DNA of 53,703 nucleotides from an uncultured Thermoleophilia bacterium (GCA_938017905.1 CALIKX010000053.1:1-53703); one strand, 5' to 3'; positions 16,957 through 25,277 are shown, counted from the first letter of the stretch. Program-made: numbers and translations. The notes: generated by a model from the sequence alone, not told the origin.

Positions 16957-18539
16957 GGGGCCTCTGCCGCGCCGATGGCGGCGGCGGCGCGCTGCAGTCC
17001 GGCGTGCGGGTCGGGGCCGAGGTCGATCCGCACCAGCCTGCGCCCGGCGGTCTCGAGTGCCTGTGCATCGCCGATGGCCTGCGCGCGCAGCAGCTCTCCG
17101 AAGGTGTGATCCTGGCCCGGGATCGCCAGGTCGGGCGACCCGGGCCCGAGGAACTGCACGAACACCCCGGACCCGGGGCCGCCCTTGTGCAACTGTCCGG
17201 TCGAGTGCAGGAACCGCGGTCCCCAGCCTGCTGTCGTCGCCACCCGGGTGCGGCGCCGCACGGCGGCACGCATGGCGCCCATCAGCCGGTCCCCCGCCGG
17301 CGTGGGCGTGGAGAAGCAGAGGAGCGACAGGTAGTCACCCTGCTCGAGCATGTCGAGCGCCCGCACGATGTCCTCGGGCTCCCCGCGGTCATCGCGGGGG
17401 ATCCCCGCGGCGGCCAGCGCACGGTTCGCGGCCTCCTTGGCCGCCTGGACATCCGGTTGGTCAAAGGGGTTCACGCCCAGTTCCGCGCCCGCGGCGGCCA
17501 CTGCGAGCTCCAGCCCCATGTAGAGGCCGGCCACGTCCAGGGGCGTGCGGATGTCCATGACGAAGACGGGGATCCCCGTGGCGCCGATCGCGGCGACGTC
17601 GGCATCGTGCTCGCCCGTCATGCGCACATGCAGCACCACCCGGTCCGACGCGTACTCGCCGGGGTCACCGATGGGCTCATCGGCGATGGGGATGATCCCC
17701 TGCCCATCCTTGCCCAGGCTCTCGGCGATGAGCTGCTCCGCCCAGAGGCCGAACGAACCGACCCCCGGGTCGGCGATGATCGTCAGCTTGTCGCGCCCCG
17801 CGCGGGCCAGCGCCGCCAGCGCCACCCCCATGCGAACCGGTTCCGGGTCCATGCGCGCCGACCCGGCCAGGTCCAGCAGGGGCATCAACGGCACGCCCGC
17901 GAACGCCATCGGCACCAGTCCGAACAGGGTGAGGGCCGAGAAGCGCCCGCCGACATCGGCCGGGTTCGCCAGGGCCAGGCGCCAGCCCTCGGCCGTGGCG
18001 CGCTCGGCGAGGGGCGTGCCGGGGTCGGTGATGGCGATCAGGCGGTCCCGCGCGGCGTCCCCGAGCGCGTCATCCAGGAACTGGCCCACCTGCGCGAGGA
18101 ACGCCAGTGGTTCGGCGGTCGTCCCGCTCTTGGAGGCCGTGATGGCAAGGCACCGGGCGGGGTCGACCCCGTCGGTCGCATCCTGCACGGCCACGGGGTC
18201 GGTGGAGTCCAGCACCCGCAGCTCGATCCCGGCGCCGTGCCCGAAGGTCCGCCGGGTCACCTCGGGCGACAGGCTGGACCCACCCATCCCGAGCACGAGC
18301 ACGTGGCGGATGCCGTCCTCGCGCGCCCGGGCCACGAGGGCGTCGAGCGCCGGGACGTGGGCGCGCATGTCCTCCGGTGCGCGCAGCCAGCCTGTCCAGT
18401 CCCGCGCCGCGTCCGCATGGTCCCCCCACGCCGAGGGGTCCCCGGCCAGCAGGCGGCCCACCGCCCCGCGCGCCTCGGCATCCGCGATCGCGTCCTCGAT
18501 GAGGCCGGCCGCGGGGCCGGGGCGCACGTGGATCCTCAT
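16953..18539 (-). CDS. pgi: Glucose-6-phosphate isomerase (isomerase half of Tal/Pgi type)
   Basis: Phosphoglucose isomerase of 528 residues, ATG at 18539. It interconverts glucose-6-P and fructose-6-P. Tandem SIS sugar-binding folds show LGMGGSSLSPEV, ITASKSGTTAEPLAF and QLHKGGPGSGVFVQFL. These match the isomerase half of bifunctional transaldolase/Pgi proteins more than canonical E. coli Pgi; the transaldolase half is not present here. The start codon overlaps the transketolase stop by 4 bp (ATGA), so the two pentose phosphate and glycolysis enzymes are coupled. A longer upstream open frame only shadows transketolase. Confidence 0.9.
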   Translation of the reverse strand: MRIHVRPGPAAGLIEDAIADAEARGAVGRLLAGDPSAWGDHADAARDWTGWLRAPEDMRAHVPALDALVARAREDGIRHVLVLGMGGSSLSPEVTRRTFGHGAGIELRVLDSTDPVAVQDATDGVDPARCLAITASKSGTTAEPLAFLAQVGQFLDDALGDAARDRLIAITDPGTPLAERATAEGWRLALANPADVGGRFSALTLFGLVPMAFAGVPLMPLLDLAGSARMDPEPVRMGVALAALARAGRDKLTIIADPGVGSFGLWAEQLIAESLGKDGQGIIPIADEPIGDPGEYASDRVVLHVRMTGEHDADVAAIGATGIPVFVMDIRTPLDVAGLYMGLELAVAAAGAELGVNPFDQPDVQAAKEAANRALAAAGIPRDDRGEPEDIVRALDMLEQGDYLSLLCFSTPTPAGDRLMGAMRAAVRRRTRVATTAGWGPRFLHSTGQLHKGGPGSGVFVQFLGPGSPDLAIPGQDHTFGELLRAQAIGDAQALETAGRRLVRIDLGPDPHAGLQRAAAAIGAAEAP

Positions 18540-20530
18540 CGCGTCCGCGTCGCCGCCAGGCTCTCCGCCGCCGCCCGGGCAACCGCCTCGGGCGTCACGC
18601 CCAGGCGGCTCATCACGAGGCCCCCGGGCGCGGACTCGCCGAAGCGATCGATCGCGACGATGCGGCCATCCGTGCCCGTCCAGCGCTCCCAGCCAAACGG
18701 TGATGCGGCCTCGACGCCCACGCGGGCCGGCATCGAGGGTGGCAGGACCCCATCGCGGTACTCCGCGGGCTGGGCCCCGAACAGCTCCCACGAGGGCATG
18801 CTGATCACGCGGGCGGAGATTCCCTCCGCGGCCAGCAGTTCGCGGGCGGTCAGCGCCAGCGACACCTCGGAGCCCGTCGCCACCAGTGCGCAGTCATCCC
18901 CGTCGGCCACCACGTACCCGCCGCGGTCCACCGGCGGGTCGGTCATCGGCAGCACGGGCAGCGCCTGGCGGGTGAGCACGAGCGCCGTCGGGCCCTCCAG
19001 ACGCCCGATGGCGATGCGCCACGCCGCCGCGGTCTCGCGGGCATCCGCCGGACGCAGCGTCACGAGTCCGGGAATCGACCGGAGCGCCGCGAGCTGTTCC
19101 ACCGGCTGGTGGGTGGGGCCGTCCTCGCCGACCGCGATCGAATCATGGGTGAACACCAGGATCGCGGGCAGGCGCTGCAGGGCGGCCATGCGGATCGCGT
19201 TCTTCATGTAGTCCGAGAACGTCATGAACGTCGATCCGTAGGCCCGGAACCCGCCGTGGGCCACCATCCCGTTCACCGCGGCGGCCATGCCGAACTCACG
19301 CACGCCGAAGTGGATGTTCCGGCCCGCGAACGCGTGCGGCGCGATGTCGCCGCCATCCCGGATGACCGTGCCGGTGGACGACGCCAGGTCGGCGGCCCCG
19401 CCCACCAGTTCCGGCACGGATGCGGCGAAGGCGTTGAGTGCGGTGGTGGACGCCACGCGCGTGGCCAGCGCGTCGCCATCATCGAACGCCGGTGCGGCGT
19501 CCTGCCAGCCGTCGGGCAGGTCCCCCGCGAGCCGCCTGCGCAGCTCACGGGCCTCCGCCGGGAACGCCTGCGCGTAGGCCTCCATGCGGTCGTCCCACTC
19601 GGCCATCAGGCCCGCCCCACGCTCGCGCAGGGCACCGGCCCATGCGGCCACCTCATCGGGCACCAGGAAGGTGGCGTCCTCGGGCCACCCGTAGGCGGCC
19701 TTCGCCAGGCGTGCCTCGTCGGGGCCGAGGGGTGCGCCGTGCGCCTTGTTCGAGTCCTGCACGTTCGGGGCGCCGAAGCCGATGTGCGACCTGTACCGCA
19801 CCAGGGTCGGCCGGCCGTCATCCTCCCGCGCGGCGTCCAGCACCCGGCCGATCTCACCGATGTCGTTCGCATCGGTGATCTCCAGCACGCGCCAGCCGTA
19901 CGCCGTGAAGCGCATGGTGACGTCGTCGCCCGTGGACATCCCCGTGGGTCCGTCCAGGCTGATTCCGTTGTCGTCGAAGACCACGGTCAGCTTGCCGAGG
20001 CCGAGGAAGCCGGCGAGGGCGCAGGATTCGTGCGAGATGCCCTCCATGAGGTCGCCGTCGGAGGCGATGACCCACGTGCGGTGGTCCACCACGTCATGCC
20101 CGGGGCGGTTGAACTCGGCGGCCAGCATGGCCTCGGCCAGGGCGAGCCCCACCGCGTTGCCGAGCCCCTGCCCCAGCGGCCCCGTGGTCACCTCGACGCC
20201 GGGCACGTGCCCGCGCTCGGGGTGGCCGGGGGTCCGGCTGCCCCACTGGCGGAATGCGCGCAGGTCGTCCAGCGACAGGTCGTACCCCGACAGGTGGAGC
20301 AGCGCGTATTGCAGCATCGACGCGTGTCCGGCCGACAGCACGAACCGGTCGCGGTCCGGCCATGCGGGGTCGCCGGGCGCGTGGCGCATCTGCTGCGCGT
20401 AGAGGACCCAGCCCACCGGGGCGAGCCCCATGGGGGCGCCGGGGTGCCCGGAGTTAGCCTCCTGCACGGCGTCGATGGCGAGCGTGCGCACGGTTGCGAT
20501 GCAGGTGTCGGGCGGTGCCGGGGTGGTCAC
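18536..20530 (-). CDS. tkt: Transketolase
   Basis: Thiamine-diphosphate enzyme of 664 residues transferring two-carbon ketol units in the pentose phosphate pathway (and the Calvin cycle where present). The GTG at 20530 has GGAGA just upstream. N-terminal domain: QEANSGHPGAPMG, VSAGHAS region, GPLGQGLGNAVG and the ThDP motif ASDGDLMEGISHE...DDNGISLDG. Pyrimidine domain: GRNIHFGVREFGMAAAVNG, THDSIAVGEDGPTHQPVEQLA. C-terminal domain: VATGSEVSLAL and SMPSWELF. Length is standard. First gene of the tkt-pgi operon; diverges from the lipoprotein gene at 20616. Confidence 0.97.
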   Translation of the reverse strand: MTTPAPPDTCIATVRTLAIDAVQEANSGHPGAPMGLAPVGWVLYAQQMRHAPGDPAWPDRDRFVLSAGHASMLQYALLHLSGYDLSLDDLRAFRQWGSRTPGHPERGHVPGVEVTTGPLGQGLGNAVGLALAEAMLAAEFNRPGHDVVDHRTWVIASDGDLMEGISHESCALAGFLGLGKLTVVFDDNGISLDGPTGMSTGDDVTMRFTAYGWRVLEITDANDIGEIGRVLDAAREDDGRPTLVRYRSHIGFGAPNVQDSNKAHGAPLGPDEARLAKAAYGWPEDATFLVPDEVAAWAGALRERGAGLMAEWDDRMEAYAQAFPAEARELRRRLAGDLPDGWQDAAPAFDDGDALATRVASTTALNAFAASVPELVGGAADLASSTGTVIRDGGDIAPHAFAGRNIHFGVREFGMAAAVNGMVAHGGFRAYGSTFMTFSDYMKNAIRMAALQRLPAILVFTHDSIAVGEDGPTHQPVEQLAALRSIPGLVTLRPADARETAAAWRIAIGRLEGPTALVLTRQALPVLPMTDPPVDRGGYVVADGDDCALVATGSEVSLALTARELLAAEGISARVISMPSWELFGAQPAEYRDGVLPPSMPARVGVEAASPFGWERWTGTDGRIVAIDRFGESAPGGLVMSRLGVTPEAVARAAAESLAATRTR

Positions 20531-20602
20531 AGGTGTCTCCGGGTGGCTTGCGGGCGGCAGTCTACGATGCCCGGGCGCCGGGTTGGGCGCCACCGCGCCC
20601 CG

Positions 20603-20608
20603 TAGTGT
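20603..20608 (+). promoter_or_regulatory. -10-like TAGTGT before the lipoprotein gene
   Basis: TAGTGT followed by TACGCGC (7 nt) and GTG at 20616, with no ribosome binding site. Inferred leaderless promoter, divergent from tkt. Confidence 0.35.
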
Positions 20609-20615
20609 TACGCGC

Positions 20616-21062
20616 GTGGTGCGTCGTACGGTATCGGCGGGAGCCCTTGCGCTCGCCGCCCTCTTCGCGGCGGGGTGCGGCCCCGGGCAGGACCCCGTGC
20701 GCGTCGCGACCTCGCCCCCGGCGGAGTTCGTGGATGCCGTGCGCCAGCTGGTGCGCCCCGCGGAGCGCATGGGCGTGGTGTCGGCCTCCGCGGTCGATGC
20801 GACGGGCGCGCAGCCCTCGATGATCGAGGTGGACGGCCTGGTGGGCGACGCGGAGCGGGAGCTGCGCGAGTTCCGTGCCATGCGGTTCGGCGATCCGGCG
20901 CTGAGGGCGGAGCAGGCACGCCTGGTGCGGGCGATGCGGTCGATCGTCGCGCGCATGAAGGCCGTGCAGGCCACGCTGCGCTCCGGGGGCCGGGCCGGTC
21001 TTCCCGGGGCCACGACGTCGCTCCTCGGCGCCCTGGAGGGGCTCCCATCCGCCGCGCGCTGA
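20616..21062 (+). CDS. Predicted helical lipoprotein (first of a pair)
   Basis: Lipoprotein of 148 residues. The GTG at 20616 gives a short signal VVRRTVSAGALALAALFAAGC whose lipobox (FAAGC) places the lipidated Cys at residue 21. The mature protein is almost all helical and rich in Ala, Arg and Glu (ELREFRAMRFGDPALRAEQARL, broken by no obvious active site). I do not recognise a family. Layout, size and a similar 'DPALRAEQARL' helix suggest it is a distant duplicate of the lipoprotein encoded next. Probably tethered to the outer face of the cytoplasmic membrane. It diverges from transketolase. Confidence 0.6.
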   Translation: MVRRTVSAGALALAALFAAGCGPGQDPVRVATSPPAEFVDAVRQLVRPAERMGVVSASAVDATGAQPSMIEVDGLVGDAERELREFRAMRFGDPALRAEQARLVRAMRSIVARMKAVQATLRSGGRAGLPGATTSLLGALEGLPSAAR

Positions 21063-21538
21063 CCTGCATCGCGGGGTCGGCTGTGCTCGTGATGGGGCTC
21101 GCGGCATGCGGGGGCACGCCCGAGCCGGTCCCCACCGCGGAGGTGACCCCGGGTACAACCGTCAGCCCGCCGCGGTACATGGCCCTGGTGCGCGAGGCGG
21201 TCGCCGCGGCCCGTGCGGCAGCCATCCGCCTCGATGCCCTGCCCGATGCCCCCACGGCCGAGCAGGCCCGGGCGGCCGCGCCCGGACTGGTGGCCGCGGC
21301 GGCGCGCAGCGAGGTGGCCGCCCGGCAGATCGCGGCGGCGCGCCTGGATGACCGGCGGCTGGAGGCCCAGCGGCGGGAGATCGGCCCGCTCTACGTGGCG
21401 CTCGCATCCGGGCTCCGTCGTGCAGCCCGTGCGGCCGCCGACGGCGACGTGCCCGCCATGCGCGAGTCGGTGGCGGCCGTCGCCGTGCAGGCCGGCCGCA
21501 TCCACGAGGCCACGGGGCCGGAGGGTGGTACCTCCTGA
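21047..21538 (+). CDS. Predicted helical lipoprotein with probable ATC start
   Basis: Lipoprotein of 163 residues. The only start giving a complete signal peptide is the ATC at 21047 (IRRALTCIAGSAVLVMGLAAC, lipidated Cys at residue 21), with GGAGGGG 5 nt upstream. No ATG, GTG or TTG occurs in frame until GTG at 21083, which would cut the signal peptide down to a few residues, and none in the preceding ~300 bp that would not shadow the upstream lipoprotein. The mature part is Ala-rich and helical (SEVAARQIAAARLDDRRLEAQR). It overlaps the first lipoprotein gene by 16 bp. Function unknown. A sequencing error changing ATG to ATC is the alternative. Confidence 0.6.
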   Translation: MRRALTCIAGSAVLVMGLAACGGTPEPVPTAEVTPGTTVSPPRYMALVREAVAAARAAAIRLDALPDAPTAEQARAAAPGLVAAAARSEVAARQIAAARLDDRRLEAQRREIGPLYVALASGLRRAARAAADGDVPAMRESVAAVAVQAGRIHEATGPEGGTS

Positions 21539-22119
21539 GGCCGCGCATCGGCCTGGATGCCGGTGGCGTGCTGGTGGAGTCGCTGATGCCCGGCTTCCCC
21601 GCCCGCGCGGCGGAGCGCACCGGGGCGGATCCCGGGCGCGTACGGCGCGTGCTCACCGACGACTCCTTCCGACGCGCGTACTGGGGGGGCGACCTGCCCG
21701 AGGTCGCCTTCTGGCAGGCGGCGGGCATTCCGGTACCGGATCCGGAGCGGCGCGCGGCGGTGCTGGAGCTGCGCCCGGTCGTCGTGCCGGCGCGCATTGC
21801 CCGGTGGCGGCAGGTCGCCGACATCTGGGTGGTCTCGAACCATCGCCATGAGTGGCTGCTGCCCGTGCTCGACGCAGCGGGATTCACCGCGGTGGTCGAC
21901 CGCATCGAGGTGTCGAGCCTGACCGGCCGGGTCAAGCCCGACCCCGCTGCATGGGAGGCCCTGCTTGCCGACGGCACGTCCCCGGAGCGGGTGGCGGTCG
22001 TGGACGACCAGCAGCCGAACCTGGATTCCGCGCACGCCCTCGGCTTCACCGCACTGCGCGCGGACGGGGGAACCAGGTGGGCGGATCAGGTGGATGCCTG
22101 GCTCGCCTCCACCGCCTGA
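21535..22119 (+). CDS. HAD-superfamily hydrolase with probable CTG start
   Basis: HAD subfamily IA hydrolase of about 194 residues. Motif I is IGLDAGGVLVES (the D-x-GGVL variant), followed by a helical cap, motif II IWVVSNHRHEW, Lys in LTGRVKPDPAAWEALL and motif III/IV AVVDDQQPNLDSAHALG. The first canonical start, GTG at 21568, lies inside motif I and would remove the nucleophile Asp. A CTG at 21535 gives the full motif, overlaps the upstream lipoprotein stop by 4 bp (CTGA) and has GGAGGG 9 nt before it. Substrate unknown. Confidence 0.72.
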   Translation: MRPRIGLDAGGVLVESLMPGFPARAAERTGADPGRVRRVLTDDSFRRAYWGGDLPEVAFWQAAGIPVPDPERRAAVLELRPVVVPARIARWRQVADIWVVSNHRHEWLLPVLDAAGFTAVVDRIEVSSLTGRVKPDPAAWEALLADGTSPERVAVVDDQQPNLDSAHALGFTALRADGGTRWADQVDAWLASTA

Positions 22120-22122
22120 GGC

Positions 22123-23058
22123 CTACTGCTGCGTGCTCCGGGAGTCCGACGACATGTCGTCGCTGCCTGGCGGATCCGAGATGACGAGGTCGCCGACCGT
22201 TGCGAACTCGTAGCCCTTGGCGCGCAGTTGCGACACGATCTTCGGGATGGCGGCGACCGTGGATGCCCGGTTGCCACCGCCATCGTGCATGAGGATGATT
22301 GACCCCGGGCCGGCGTTCGCGACGGCGGTCTGCACGATCTGCTCGGTGCTCGGCCGGGTCCAGTCGACGGTGTCGACATCCCACAGGACCGAGAGCAGCT
22401 TGGCGTCCTCGGCGCGCTTCAGCACGGCGGGGTTCACCGATCCGTAGGGGGCACGGAACAGGCGGCTGGCCACTCCGGTCACGGCGACGATCTCACCCGC
22501 CGTGGACGCGATCTCGGCTTCCTGCTCCTTCGGCGTGAGGGTGGTGAGGTCCGGGTGGTTCCACGTGTGCACGCCGATCTCGTGGCCGGCCGCGACGACC
22601 TGATTCAGGGTCTGCGGGTTCGCCTTCACGTTGCGCCCGGTCACGAAGAACGTGGCCGGCACATCGAGCTTCTTGAGCTCGGCGAGCACTGCGGGCGTGT
22701 CCGGCCCGGGGCCGTCGTCGAAGGTGAGGGCCACGTACTTGCGCGCCCCGCCCGCGCGGTTGATGCTGACGCCCGTCTCGCCGATGCTCACGAGCTCCTG
22801 ATCGCGCGGGCCGAGCTGCTGCGCCGCCGCCGCGATGTCCTCCTCGCTGATGGCGGGGATGACGGGCTCGGCCGCCGCCACCGAGGCCACGGGCTCGTCG
22901 TCGCCGCGGGCGACGAGGGCGATGATGCCGATCACCACCACGACGGCGATGATCGCCAGCGCGGCAGGCGGCACCCTGCGGCGCGGGCGACGCCGACGTG
23001 GTGCGGGCACCCGGCCGCGCGGATCGCGGCGTCCCGGGGGTGTCCTTCGCGCGGCCAT
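22123..23058 (-). CDS. Membrane-anchored polysaccharide deacetylase
   Basis: NodB-type carbohydrate esterase 4 of 311 residues, likely acting on peptidoglycan or another N-acetylated envelope glycan. ATG at 23058, 6 nt after CATGAT. A very basic cytoplasmic N-terminus (about 1-33) precedes one membrane anchor (about 34-52, ALAIIAVVVVIGIIALVA), then a linker. The catalytic domain shows LTFDDGPGP (Asp base and metal Asp), HTWNHPDLT (metal His pair), RAPYGSVNP and ILMHDGGGNR. The tail is Ser/Asp-rich. The open frame extends 11 codons further but lacks promoter or ribosome binding site there. Confidence 0.92.
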   Translation of the reverse strand: MAARRTPPGRRDPRGRVPAPRRRRPRRRVPPAALAIIAVVVVIGIIALVARGDDEPVASVAAAEPVIPAISEEDIAAAAQQLGPRDQELVSIGETGVSINRAGGARKYVALTFDDGPGPDTPAVLAELKKLDVPATFFVTGRNVKANPQTLNQVVAAGHEIGVHTWNHPDLTTLTPKEQEAEIASTAGEIVAVTGVASRLFRAPYGSVNPAVLKRAEDAKLLSVLWDVDTVDWTRPSTEQIVQTAVANAGPGSIILMHDGGGNRASTVAAIPKIVSQLRAKGYEFATVGDLVISDPPGSDDMSSDSRSTQQ

Positions 23059-23127
23059 CACCCAATCATGCCCCACGGACCGGTCGCGCATGCGGCGCGC
23101 CGGTTCCGCGGGGCATGACGTGGGGCG

Positions 23128-23859
23128 TCAGCCGGCCAGTGCGGGGGCCTGCGGCATCGCGTTCATGGCATCCCAGGGGATGGTGATGGAGCGACCCTCC
23201 ATCACGACCTCGCCGGCCGACCGGAGCTTGCCGAAGGCGGTGGTGACCGCCTCGCGCGATGCGCCGATCAGTGATGCCCACTGCGCGTGCGTGAGGTCCA
23301 GCCCGATGCGCACGCCCTCGGGCGCCGCGGTGCCGATCTGCTCGGCGATCTGGTGCAGGCGCCTGCGCAGGCGGTCCTCCACGCGCATCTCCGAGACGAT
23401 CGCGACGGTCTGGTGCAGGTTGGCGAGGCGCCCGGTGAGCGCCACCGCCAGATTGACGCCGAAGCGCGGGTACCGCGTGATGAGCGCCTCGATGGCGTGC
23501 ACGGGGAGGGGCGTGACGGCGCTCGCCTCGAGCGCGACGGCCGGCGGCGCCGACTCGAGCCCGAGGGACGAGTAGACGGCGCCCGCCTCCACGATGGTCG
23601 TGGTGACGTCCTGCCCCTCGCTGGTGACATCACCGAGGGCGATCCGGCCCTGCCGGACGATGTAGACCTGGTCACCGCGGGTGAGGGACGCCGGGGCGTC
23701 GGCCTCCCGGGGCCAGCGGACGAGCGGCAGGCGCGCGTCCAGCAGGTCCAGGTCGCGGCGGGGAATGCCGTCGAACAGGTCCAGGCGGGCGAGCGCGGGG
23801 CGCGTGACCTCGCTGGAGCCGGTCGACGGGATGCTGGGAAGTGGTGTGAGAGTGGCCAT
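23128..23859 (-). CDS. Crp/Fnr-family transcriptional regulator
   Basis: Protein of 243 residues. An N-terminal cyclic-nucleotide-binding-like beta-roll (about 20-145, VYIVRQGRIALGDVTSEGQ, then AGAVYSSLGL) is followed by a long dimerisation helix and a C-terminal helix-turn-helix (about 165-230, LTHAQWASLIGASREAVTTAFGKLRSAGEVV). The arginine and glutamate that bind cAMP in true CRP are not obvious and there is no N-terminal FNR cysteine cluster, so the effector is unknown. It sits alone; the ~230 bp upstream (23860-24087) show no convincing gene and probably hold its promoter. Confidence 0.88.
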   Translation of the reverse strand: MATLTPLPSIPSTGSSEVTRPALARLDLFDGIPRRDLDLLDARLPLVRWPREADAPASLTRGDQVYIVRQGRIALGDVTSEGQDVTTTIVEAGAVYSSLGLESAPPAVALEASAVTPLPVHAIEALITRYPRFGVNLAVALTGRLANLHQTVAIVSEMRVEDRLRRRLHQIAEQIGTAAPEGVRIGLDLTHAQWASLIGASREAVTTAFGKLRSAGEVVMEGRSITIPWDAMNAMPQAPALAG

Positions 23860-24087
23860 GCGGTCACCCTCGCAGGGGGTTGTAAGAGACCTTTGAGGTC
23901 CCCGGTAACGCTCGGTGACGGCACCGTTGAGGTATTGCGGCGCGCCGGTTGCGACGTGGTCGCCCGAGGGGCCCTATCGCCAGTCCCCATGCGGCGATTC
24001 GCAATTGTTAAGAAGTATGTGGCCGTGCGGTCCCCGCATCCATCGTTGCACGCCGGATTGCCCGTGCGGGCCGGGGGTGTCGCCCCG

Positions 24088-24840
24088 TTACCGCCCGCGC
24101 GGCCCGGGCAGGCGCCCGTCCACCCGCAGCACGCGGTCGGCGTACAGCAGGGCGATGGCGATGAGCGCGAAGGGCTGCGTCACCACCTGGGTCAGCGTGC
24201 TCCAGATGCCCTCGCCCCAGGCGAGCGCGGTGCCATCGAGGGGGCTCAGGATCACCGCGCCCACGATGCCGATGGCCAGCTGCGCGATGGCCGTGACGAC
24301 CTGGATGAGGATCCAGGCCAGGAAGACCGTCCACCACGCGCCGCGCACCAGGTCCTGGCTGCGCCGCAGTGCGTCCCGCACGCCGGTGTCCTCGATGACC
24401 ACCGCCTGCCCGGCGAACAGCCAGAGGATCGCCAGGAAGATGCCCGGCAGGACGAGGGCGAAGAGTCCGACGATCACGCCGAGCGTCACCAGGACGAGCG
24501 CCCCGAAGAGGATCCAGAACCGCACGCCCACCTTCTCGAGCGCGGCGCCCGCGGTGACGGCATCGCCGTCGAGGCGACGCACCGTGGCGATCGCCACCGC
24601 GGCCCCGCTCACGGGCAGCAGCAGGATGGCGGGGATGAGCGCGATGCCCACGATGGCCCCCGCCCGCGCGATGTCCCCGGCTCCCGACGCCGCGTTCGTG
24701 GCGATGGCGGAGAGGATGCCCACCGGCACCACGGTGACCGCCGTGAGCAGCAGGAAAAGCCACGGCTCGCGGCGGTACATCTCCCACGCGCGCCCGAGCA
24801 GTTCGCCGAACGTGAATGGGCCGGGTTCGGGCGTCGGCAC
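24088..24840 (-). CDS. Polytopic membrane protein
   Basis: Protein of 250 residues, GTG start at 24840. It resembles the membrane domain family found in glycerophosphodiester phosphodiesterase-associated and YciC-like proteins: an N-terminal FGELLGRAWEMYRREPWLFLLLTAVTVVP, then about six hydrophobic segments with a conserved LFALVLPGIFLAILWLFAGQAVVIEDTGVRDALRRS region. No transport signature or enzymatic residues stand out. It is the last of three minus-strand genes (MqnD-like, zinc protein, this) with 1-4 bp spacing, so it is part of that operon. Function unknown. Confidence 0.72.
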   Translation of the reverse strand: MPTPEPGPFTFGELLGRAWEMYRREPWLFLLLTAVTVVPVGILSAIATNAASGAGDIARAGAIVGIALIPAILLLPVSGAAVAIATVRRLDGDAVTAGAALEKVGVRFWILFGALVLVTLGVIVGLFALVLPGIFLAILWLFAGQAVVIEDTGVRDALRRSQDLVRGAWWTVFLAWILIQVVTAIAQLAIGIVGAVILSPLDGTALAWGEGIWSTLTQVVTQPFALIAIALLYADRVLRVDGRLPGPRGR

Positions 24841-24841
24841 G

Positions 24842-25273
24842 TCAGTCCACCGGCTCGAAGGGAACCGCGTCGCGCACGAGGTCGCCGGCGTCGAGGCCCA
24901 CGCTCTGCATGTAGAAGGGGGTGAGGAGGTTCAGGGTGTGCCGGCAGGCGGGGCAGATGGGCAGGGGCGGCGGGGGCGGCACGCCGGGCGTGTCGCCCGT
25001 CAGTGAGTACGGTGAGCCCGAGTACCGCGCGCACGCGCCGCACTCCTCGCCGCGCGTGTCCAGCCGCACCAGGTCCCATCCCTGCGCGGCGATCTGGTCC
25101 ACCCAGCCCCGGTGGCGCGCGGTGTAGGCCGCGCAGTCCTCGGCCAGCGCGCGCCGGGCGACCGGATCCCATCCATCGCGGATCGCCGCGGCGAACACCG
25201 GCGGCGGGTCCGGGATGTGCCGGAAGCGCTCGGTCCAGGCGTCGATCTCCGCCTCCCAGTCCCGGTCCGCCAC
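24842..25273 (-). CDS. Hypothetical protein with two CxxC motifs
   Basis: Protein of 143 residues from the GTG at 25273, which has GAGGA about 8 nt upstream; the frame is open 12 codons further. The first half is helical (WEAEIDAWTERFRHIPDPPPVF). The second half has EECGACARYSGS and LPICPACRHTLNLL, i.e. two CxxC pairs about 24 residues apart around a PPPPPLP linker, a probable zinc-binding knuckle. The Cys-containing 'C..C...G' segment faintly recalls phage minor head proteins, but no phage gene is near. It sits 4 bp after the MqnD-like gene and 1 bp before the membrane protein. Confidence 0.55.
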   Translation of the reverse strand: MADRDWEAEIDAWTERFRHIPDPPPVFAAAIRDGWDPVARRALAEDCAAYTARHRGWVDQIAAQGWDLVRLDTRGEECGACARYSGSPYSLTGDTPGVPPPPPLPICPACRHTLNLLTPFYMQSVGLDAGDLVRDAVPFEPVD

Positions 25274-25277
25274 GCGA

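Noticed and set aside
16524-19211. 895-codon open frame on the plus strand opposite pgi and tkt
   Set aside because: Artefact of GC bias: no recognisable domain, Arg/Pro/His-rich, and it runs through the LOG gene and two well-defined enzymes on the other strand.
23287-24924. 545-codon plus-strand frame across the Crp/Fnr and membrane protein genes
   Set aside because: Its product has no family features, while both minus-strand genes have clear domain or topology support.
24842-25273. Phage minor head protein-like Cys motif, hinting at a prophage remnant
   Set aside because: Similarity is only a few residues, the gene is embedded in an mqnD operon, and no other phage gene is present.
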